Assembly (NCBI GenBank): GCA_027011425.1
Contig: JALUZX010000185.1
Span: 1-11,636, forward strand
Source: Planctomycetota bacterium
GTDB lineage: Bacteria; Planctomycetota; UBA1135; JALUZX01
Reading direction: 5' to 3'
DNA: 11,636 bases
Position numbers and translations under genes: made by a program. Under the pieces are notes generated by a model. That model was not told the DNA's origin, searched no databases, and worked only from the letters and a program-made list of their open reading frames with translations. Positions within the stretch are counted from its first letter, which is position 1; each line of letters opens with the position of its first letter. Positions 6,732 to 11,636 of this stretch are shown here, one piece after another.

Positions 6732-7712
6732 CTATTTCTTGCCTGGAATTCTTTCTGGGACGGGGGCGCCCACCTTTTCAAGGAAGGCCCGGGCGTTTTC
6801 CTTCGTGATGCGCATGGATTTCAGGTCGATCCTCTTGGGGACCTTTTCGCCGTGCAGGATCTTCAGGGCGTACTGGATCGCCTCCTTCCCGCAGGTGGGA
6901 TACCAGAATGTGGCGTCCAGCTTGCCCTCGAGCACCGCTTTGACTCCCTCGCTGGGAAGACCGTCGATGCCGATGAACTTCATCTCCTTGGCCCGGCCGG
7001 CGTCCTCGGCGGCCCTCCTGGCCCCCAGGGCCATGGGATCGTTGTGGGCGTAGACCAGGTCGATCCTGGGGAAGGCCTGGAGGGCGTTTTCCATGACCTT
7101 CATGCCTTCCTCCCTCAGCCAGGCCGCGTCCTGGCTGTAGATGATCTTCAACCCGCTCCCCGCGATCCCCTTGAGGAATCCCTCGTGCCGTTCCCTTCCC
7201 GGGGGCGTGGACTGGAGCCCCATGATCTCCACCACCTTTCCCTTCCCGCCGAGAAGCTGGACGGCGTATTTCCCCGCCATCTCGCCGATGGGCTCGTTGG
7301 GAGCGCCGATGAAACATGTATAGGCCGGTTCGTCGATGTCCCTGTCCAGGACGATCACCGGGGTCCCGCCCTGGTAGACCTTCTTCACCGGCCGGGTAAG
7401 CGGCGTGGACTCCTTGGGGGAGATGATCAAAAGGTCGATCCCCCGGGTGACCAGGTTCTCCACGTCGTTTCTCTGCTTGGCCGAGTCGTTCTGGGCGTCC
7501 ATGAGGATCACCTGGATTTCGTCCTTGTGCTTGGCCGCTTCCATGAGCAGGGCCTTGTTCATGGCGGCCCGCCAGGGCTCGGCGTTGTTGCACTGGGAGA
7601 ACCCGATGATCCATTTGCGCTTGCCCTTGCCTGCGTCGCCGGCCCTGTCCCCGCAGGAGGCCACAAGGAAAGGAAGGACGAGGATCCAGGGAAGGAAGTT
7701 CAGGCCTTTCAT
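6732..7712 (-). CDS. sugar ABC transporter substrate-binding lipoprotein (Peripla_BP_4, RbsB/YtfQ-like)
   Basis: This 326-aa protein captures a sugar outside the membrane and hands it to the permease encoded upstream. A signal peptide ends in the lipobox VASC with Cys20, so it is lipid-anchored. The mature part opens with the family motif IGFSQCNNAEPWRAAMN (36-52). Comparison with RbsB suggests ligand contacts at D123-R124 (VLDRDID), R175 (PGRERHEGF), N224 (HNDPMALG) and D250 (GIDG). The opening motif resembles YtfQ-type galactofuranose binders, but the hinge segment ATFWYPTCGKEA (267-278) is different, so the sugar cannot be named. Its ATG overlaps the permease stop by 4 bases (ATGA), which means coupled translation; only a weak AGAGAG stands upstream. 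Unlike many such operons, the binding protein comes after the ATPase and permease. The family is sure; the substrate is not. Confidence 0.93.
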   Translation of the reverse strand: MKGLNFLPWILVLPFLVASCGDRAGDAGKGKRKWIIGFSQCNNAEPWRAAMNKALLMEAAKHKDEIQVILMDAQNDSAKQRNDVENLVTRGIDLLIISPKESTPLTRPVKKVYQGGTPVIVLDRDIDEPAYTCFIGAPNEPIGEMAGKYAVQLLGGKGKVVEIMGLQSTPPGRERHEGFLKGIAGSGLKIIYSQDAAWLREEGMKVMENALQAFPRIDLVYAHNDPMALGARRAAEDAGRAKEMKFIGIDGLPSEGVKAVLEGKLDATFWYPTCGKEAIQYALKILHGEKVPKRIDLKSMRITKENARAFLEKVGAPVPERIPGKK

Positions 7713-8749
7713 GGGCTTTTCTCTCTCTTTTCCAGGCGGAACACGAACCAGTGGAGGAGGTCGGGGAGCTTGACGGCCGCCACGATGATGATCCCAAGGA
7801 GGATGAGCTGCATCTCCTTGGAGATCCCCCGAAGCCCCATGATGTTGTTCAGGATGCCGATGATCAAGGTTCCCACGATGGTCCCGAGGATGCTCCCCTT
7901 TCCGCCGAAGAGGCTGGTCCCTCCGATGACCACCGCGGCGATGGCGATCAGCTCGTAGGTCTCCCCGTCGGTGGGGGCGCCCTGGCCGTTCTGGGCGGCG
8001 TGGGCCAGGCCGGCCAGGCCGGCGAAGAAGCCCATGAGGGTGTAGACCAGCACCAGGATCCTTCTGGTGGGAAGGCCTGCAAACCGGGCTCCCTCTTCGT
8101 TGCCCCCGACCGCGTAGATGTGCCTTCCCGTGCGGGTCCATCCCAAAAGAAAGCCCATGGAGAGGGCGGAGAGGAGGAAGATGACCACCACGATCTTGAT
8201 CCCCGTGCCCGGGATGGTTCCTTCCCCCAGGTAGTCGATGAGCGGGGACAGGCCGTCGATGGAGATGGACTGGTTGGAGGCGAGATACCGGGGAAGGCCC
8301 CGGGCGATGGACATCATGGCCAGGGTCATGACGAAGGCCGGAATGCGCCAGAACGCAATGATCAGCCCGTTGGCGAGACCCGCCAGGGTTCCGGCGAGCA
8401 AGGCCAGGAGGGCCGCCGGCGCGCCGGCCCAGTGACCGCCGAAATACGCGGGGTGGAGGGCCATGGCGGCCGTCATGGAGGAGAGACAGAGCACCGACCC
8501 CACGCTCAGGTCGATCCCGGCGGTGAGGATCACCCCCGTCATTCCCACGGCGAGGATCCCCATCTCAGAAACCTGGCGGGCCAGGTTGGCCAGGTTTTCG
8601 GCCCGGAGGAAGGTGAGGGTCCCCGTCACGGGGTGGGGCTTGCTCGCGGCGATGGCCCCGAGGAAGACCACGAGCAGGACCGTGAGGCTCACGTGCCGCT
8701 CCAGGAAGCGGAGGAAGGCCAGGAGGGGGGAGGAACGTTTCATGGTCAC
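7709..8749 (-). CDS. sugar ABC transporter permease (BPD_transp_2, RbsC-like)
   Basis: This 346-aa inner-membrane protein is full length for the ribose/galactose permease family and has about nine or ten hydrophobic segments. Typical motifs are AGIDLSVGS (77-85), PAFVMTLAMMSIARG (137-151), the cytoplasmic loop AVGGNEEGARFAG (213-225) that faces the ATPase, and GGTSLFGGKGSILGT (276-290). It probably forms a dimer as the sugar channel. I keep the GTG start at 8749 because GGAG stands 6 bases upstream. The ATG at 8743 would be 12 bases from that site and remove only two residues. The GTG directly abuts the TAG of the ATPase gene, and its own stop overlaps the binding-protein start by 4 bases, so all three are made from one message. 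The first cytoplasmic stretch is short and basic, as usual. Confidence 0.94.
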   Translation of the reverse strand: MTMKRSSPLLAFLRFLERHVSLTVLLVVFLGAIAASKPHPVTGTLTFLRAENLANLARQVSEMGILAVGMTGVILTAGIDLSVGSVLCLSSMTAAMALHPAYFGGHWAGAPAALLALLAGTLAGLANGLIIAFWRIPAFVMTLAMMSIARGLPRYLASNQSISIDGLSPLIDYLGEGTIPGTGIKIVVVIFLLSALSMGFLLGWTRTGRHIYAVGGNEEGARFAGLPTRRILVLVYTLMGFFAGLAGLAHAAQNGQGAPTDGETYELIAIAAVVIGGTSLFGGKGSILGTIVGTLIIGILNNIMGLRGISKEMQLILLGIIIVAAVKLPDLLHWFVFRLEKREKSP

Positions 8750-10312
8750 CTAGGTCTCCATCTCCAGGCCGCCCGGTGCGGCGGCGGCCATGACTTTTTC
8801 CGGAGAGGCCTCTTCCCTGTCGAAGGCGGCCGTGAGTCTTCCCTCGCAGAGCACCAGCACCCGGTCGGCCAGGGCCAGGAGTTCGGGAAGCTCGGAGCTG
8901 ACCACCACGATCCCCAGGCCCCGGCGGGCCAGGTGGTCGATCCGATTGTAGATCTCGGCCTTGGCCCCCACGTCGATTCCCCGGGTGGGCTCGTCCAGGA
9001 AGATGACCTTGGGCTCTGTGAGCATCCAGCGGGCCAGGATGATCTTTTGCTGGTTCCCCCCGGAGAGGGCGGTGATGGAGGTCTCCGGCGAAGGGACCCG
9101 GAGGTTCCAATCCTCCACGGCGTCCAGGGCTGCCCGGCGCTCCAGGGACTTCCTTAGGATTCCGCCCCGGACGAACCGGGAAAGGCTGGAGATCGTGAGG
9201 TTCCGGGTCACGTCGAAATCGGGGAAGATCCCGAGCCGGGCCCGGTCCTCCGTGACCAGGGCCAGGCCCCTGGCCCGGGCCTCTCTGGGGGAGGAGATCG
9301 TGACGGGCTTTCCCTCGAGAAAAACTTTTCCCCGAAATCGGCCGCCCCGGGCGCCGAAGATTCCTTCCAGGAGTTCCGTCCGGCCCGCGCCGAGAAGTCC
9401 CGCCAGGCCCACCACCTCCCCGGCCCGAACCGAGAAGGAGACATCCTCCACCAGGCGCCGCCTCCCTCCGGTCCCGCCTTCCAGGCAGGCTCCTTCCACC
9501 CGGAGGACCTCCCGGCCCGGGCGGTGGGGGGTGGGGCGGAAGTATTCCCCCGCCTCGCGGCCCACCATCATGCGGATGATGCCGGCCCGGTCCATCTCCT
9601 CCATGGGGCCGCTTCCGGCGAGTTTGCCGTCGCGAAGGACCGTCACCCTCCGGCAGAGCCGGAAGATCTCGTCCAGCCTGTGGGAGATGTAGATCACTCC
9701 CACGCCCTGGTCGGCCAGGCGCCGGACCACCGCGAAGAGGCGCTCCACTTCCGTGTCGGAAAGGGCGCTCGTAGGTTCGTCCATGACGAGAATGCGGGCC
9801 TCCAGCCCCAGGGCCTTGAGGATCTCGATCTCCTGGCGCCTCCCGAGACTCAGGTCCCCGAGCCTGGTCTCGGGAGAGATCTCCTTGTCCAGGTCCAGGC
9901 GGGCCAGGAGGGCCTCGGCCTTCTTCCTCATGGCGCCTTTGTCCAGGATCCCAAGGGGGCCGGTGATCTCCCGGCCGAGGAAGAGGTTGTCCTTGACGGA
10001 GAGTTCCGGGAAGAGGGAGAGTTCCTGGTGGATCAGGGCCACCCCGGCGGCCTCGGCGTCCCGGGGCCCCTGAAAGGAACAAGCCTTTCCCTCGATCCGG
10101 ATGATCCCCTCGTCGGGGCGGTGGATCCCGCCGAGGATCTTCATGAGGGTGCTCTTGCCCGCGCCGTTTTCCCCAACCAGGGCGTGGATCTCGCCGGCCC
10201 GGAGGCGGAAGGAGACCCCCTCCAGGGCCTGGACCCCGGGAAAGGCCTTGGAGATCCCCTCCATGGAGAGGAGGGGAGGACCGTTCTCCCATGGGGTCGA
10301 TGCGGGACTCAC
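8750..10312 (-). CDS. sugar ABC transporter ATP-binding protein with two ATPase domains (RbsA/MglA-like)
   Basis: This 520-aa cytoplasmic protein powers import through the permease. It has two fused nucleotide-binding domains. The first is complete: Walker A GENGAGKST (47-55, K53), Q-loop Q96, signature LSLGRRQ (154-160), Walker B VMDEPT (D178, E179) and switch H211 (ISHRLDEIF). The second has the family's usual altered Walker A, GLLGAGRT (305-312), with R311 in place of Lys. It also has a good signature LSGGNQQ (416-422), Walker B LDEPTRGID (D440, E441), and SSE instead of the switch His (VVSSELPE). One active and one weakened site is normal for RbsA-type proteins, so this is not a defect. 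The GTG start at 10312 has a strong GGAGGTGA 7 bases upstream. The last 20 or so residues are Ala/Gly/Glu-rich. It is the first gene of the transporter operon. The family is certain; the transported sugar is unknown. Confidence 0.96.
   Translation of the reverse strand: MSPASTPWENGPPLLSMEGISKAFPGVQALEGVSFRLRAGEIHALVGENGAGKSTLMKILGGIHRPDEGIIRIEGKACSFQGPRDAEAAGVALIHQELSLFPELSVKDNLFLGREITGPLGILDKGAMRKKAEALLARLDLDKEISPETRLGDLSLGRRQEIEILKALGLEARILVMDEPTSALSDTEVERLFAVVRRLADQGVGVIYISHRLDEIFRLCRRVTVLRDGKLAGSGPMEEMDRAGIIRMMVGREAGEYFRPTPHRPGREVLRVEGACLEGGTGGRRRLVEDVSFSVRAGEVVGLAGLLGAGRTELLEGIFGARGGRFRGKVFLEGKPVTISSPREARARGLALVTEDRARLGIFPDFDVTRNLTISSLSRFVRGGILRKSLERRAALDAVEDWNLRVPSPETSITALSGGNQQKIILARWMLTEPKVIFLDEPTRGIDVGAKAEIYNRIDHLARRGLGIVVVSSELPELLALADRVLVLCEGRLTAAFDREEASPEKVMAAAAPGGLEMET
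8756..8759 (-). promoter_or_regulatory. ribosome binding site deciding the permease GTG start
   Basis: On the - strand GGAG is followed by ACCTAG and then GTG at 8749. The 6-base spacing favours this GTG over the in-frame ATG at 8743. The site lies inside the last codons of the ATPase gene. Confidence 0.6.
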
Positions 10313-10316
10313 AAGG

Positions 10317-10324
10317 TCACCTCC
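10317..10324 (-). promoter_or_regulatory. strong ribosome binding site for the ATPase GTG start
   Basis: GGAGGTGA on the - strand is a near-perfect anti-Shine-Dalgarno match. Its GGAGG core (10320-10324) ends 7 bases before the GTG at 10312. This fixes the GTG start over later in-frame ATG codons such as the one at residue 17. Confidence 0.75.
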
Positions 10325-10347
10325 GGGGGGAGCGAGGGGAAAGGCCC

Positions 10348-10376
10348 ATTCTAGGGAACCTTCCCCCCGCTTCCAC
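10348..10376 (-). promoter_or_regulatory. weak candidate sigma-70-type promoter before the transporter operon
   Basis: On the - strand, TAGAAT (10348-10353) matches five of six bases of the -10 consensus. A poor -35, GTGGAA (10371-10376), stands 17 bases upstream. It lies about 35 bases before the ATPase start, in the only gap (78 bases) between the beta-domain gene and the operon. No intrinsic terminator is visible in this gap, so read-through from the upstream gene is equally possible. Confidence 0.2.
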
Positions 10377-10390
10377 GAAGGAGGAAGGAA

Positions 10391-11636
10391 TCACTTGGGC
10401 TGGAGATGGATCACCACCCGGGTGGTCTCCCCCGGGAAGGTGAGGAGTTCCAGGGCCCCCCGGAGCTTCCCGGAGAAGGCCTCGAGCCTGGTCTTTCCGG
10501 GCGGGAGGCCTCCGATCCGGAAGAGCCCGGCCGGGTCCAGCCTGGCCTGGAAAGGTCGGGGCCAGCCCTCCACGCGGGCGATCACTTTGGCTCCCTTGGC
10601 GGGAGGGCGGTCCAGGGAGCCCTGGATCGCCGCCGCGGGCTGAACGGGAACCTGGATCTCCACAGGTTCCCCTCCTCCGGTTACCTGGAAAGACCGGCTC
10701 TTTCCCACGGGTTCTCCGGCCGAGGGTTTGAAGATGGGCCGGAGATAGACCCTGTAGGTTCCAGGCGCCAGGCTCTCCACGCGGAACCGGCCCGTTCCGT
10801 CGGTGATGCTCGATCCCATGGTGGAGGAGGATCCTTCCTTTCTAAGGATTACGATCCGCCCCCCCAGGCCTCCGCACTTTCCCCGGGGGACCAGCCTGCC
10901 CTCGATTCTTCCACCCCCGAAGGCGACCTGGACCGAGGCGGTTTCCCCGGGGCGGACCAGGACCGTCTTCCTGGCCTGGGTCCCGCCGATGTTCATGGAC
11001 ATGACCAGGACCGTGTATTTCCCCCCGGGAAGATCCTTGATCCGGAAACGGCCGTCCTTGCCGCTGGAAGTGATCCGGGGTGAAGAGTTTTCCTTGTCGT
11101 TTTTCGCGGGGACCACCGTGATCACGGCGTCTTCCAGGGGCCTTCCCCCGGCGGTTACCACGCCCTCGAGGGCGCCCGAGGGCCCCACTGGGGTTCCAAG
11201 GATGATCTTTCCTTTTTCCCCGGGACGGAGGGTGATTCTTCCCATCCGGCTCTGGTCCAGGAGGTCCTTCAATTCGATCTTCCCTTTCTTGCGCATGCCC
11301 TCCTGCATGGAGAAGGCGTGCTTCATGAGGCCCGTCCCCATGGTGATCACCTGCCAGGTTCCGGGGACCAGGTTGGGTGCGAAGAATTCCCCTTTCTTGC
11401 CCGTTCTGGCCCAGGTCTGGGTGAATCCTCCGCCCTGGATCCGCTGGAGCAGGACTGGGGTGTCCTTCGAGGGGCTGCCGTCCGGTGCGTAGACCAACCC
11501 CTCCAGGGAAGCCGGCGGTTGGAGGACCAGGAGGATGTCCCGGGCCGGCACTCCCTCCCGGGTTTCGATGGGGCTCTCCCTCTCCACGCGGCCCCTGGTC
11601 CCCGCGTCGGCTTCGAGTTTCCACCTGCCCGGGGGA
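10391..11636 (-). CDS. multi-domain carboxypeptidase-regulatory-like (CarboxypepD_reg) protein, N-terminal part missing
   Basis: The reading frame is open to the right edge of the window, so this is the C-terminal 414 or so residues of a larger protein; the GTG at 11587 is only an internal codon. It consists of repeated beta-sandwich modules. Each begins with LEG/IEG/IQG plus a beta strand, has a D/K-G-x-F (or A-G-L-F) turn in the middle, and ends in LxPGxY-like. Four modules are seen at about 11336-11509, 10988-11176, 10736-10912 and 10472-10636, joined by linkers such as VLVRPGETASVQV. The residues at the edge (PPGRWKLEAD) look like the end of a fifth. Modules of this family occur in secreted and surface proteins of several phyla as structural or binding units, without catalytic residues; here I see none either. 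The tail TRVVIHLQPK ends with TGA and no anchor or sorting signal, so any export signal must be at the missing N-terminus. The partner or ligand is unknown. Confidence 0.85.
   Translation of the reverse strand, partial: PPGRWKLEADAGTRGRVERESPIETREGVPARDILLVLQPPASLEGLVYAPDGSPSKDTPVLLQRIQGGGFTQTWARTGKKGEFFAPNLVPGTWQVITMGTGLMKHAFSMQEGMRKKGKIELKDLLDQSRMGRITLRPGEKGKIILGTPVGPSGALEGVVTAGGRPLEDAVITVVPAKNDKENSSPRITSSGKDGRFRIKDLPGGKYTVLVMSMNIGGTQARKTVLVRPGETASVQVAFGGGRIEGRLVPRGKCGGLGGRIVILRKEGSSSTMGSSITDGTGRFRVESLAPGTYRVYLRPIFKPSAGEPVGKSRSFQVTGGGEPVEIQVPVQPAAAIQGSLDRPPAKGAKVIARVEGWPRPFQARLDPAGLFRIGGLPPGKTRLEAFSGKLRGALELLTFPGETTRVVIHLQPK

Noticed and set aside
6228..7958. A 576-codon open frame on the + strand, opposite the ferritin-like and binding-protein genes
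   Set aside because: It is the mirror of well-recognised - strand genes in GC-rich DNA, its composition is dominated by Leu/Gly/Asp/His, and it matches no family I know.
7751..9157. A 468-codon open frame on the + strand opposite the permease and ATPase genes
   Set aside because: The product is a low-complexity Gly/Asp/Glu/His-rich string, typical of a codon-bias shadow; the opposite strand encodes clear ABC transporter motifs.
9208..9444. Altered second Walker A (Arg for Lys) and missing switch His in the second ATPase domain, seen as a possible defect
   Set aside because: RbsA/MglA-type sugar ATPases normally carry GAGRT and SSE at these places, so this is a family feature.
10325..10390. 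Possible intrinsic terminator after the beta-module gene
   Set aside because: Only short stems (CTTC/GAAG, GGGA/TCCC) can be drawn on the - strand and no T run follows them.

Overview
This is a GC-rich bacterial window (roughly 60-66 % G+C by eye) with dense genes, short gaps, frequent GTG starts and clear GGAGG-type ribosome binding sites. Two predicted lipoproteins with typical lipoboxes, and a protein built from repeated carboxypeptidase-regulatory-like modules, point to a cell with an outer membrane or a busy cell surface. Planctomycetota, Acidobacteriota or Myxococcota are plausible, but nothing in the window fixes the phylum.

Left part, + strand (1-4495): the 3' end of a radC-type JAMM-domain gene; a complete alpha-glucan (glycogen/maltodextrin) phosphorylase of the DUF3417 branch; and, overlapping or abutting its stop codon, a tryptophan-rich predicted lipoprotein that I do not recognise. 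The phosphorylase and lipoprotein genes look translationally coupled.

Middle part (4496-6212): a 347-base gap that turns sharply AT-rich over its last 80 bases (about 32 % G+C), then a stand-alone Fic-domain protein. The Fic protein has the full HPFxDGNGRxxR motif, an N-terminal self-inhibitory motif and a probable C-terminal winged helix. Its lower G+C and AT-rich leader suggest it was acquired. A small gap with a perfect short hairpin separates it from the convergent operon to its right.

Right part, - strand (6213-11636), read from right to left: a 5'-truncated gene for a protein with at least four carboxypeptidase-regulatory-like beta domains; then a compact sugar ABC importer of the ribose/galactose/galactofuranose type (dual ATPase, permease, lipoprotein substrate-binding protein); then, nine bases after the binding-protein gene, a ferritin-like four-helix protein with two ExxH motifs. 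ATPase, permease and binding protein abut or overlap by 4 bases, so they form one transcription unit, and the ferritin-like gene is probably its last member.

Taken together the window combines glucan breakdown, sugar uptake and surface proteins, with a Fic enzyme inserted between the two blocks. The least explained parts are the Trp-rich lipoprotein coupled to the phosphorylase, the ferritin-like gene closing a sugar-transport operon, and the Fic locus with its repeat-bearing leader. I did not find a clearly new multi-gene system.
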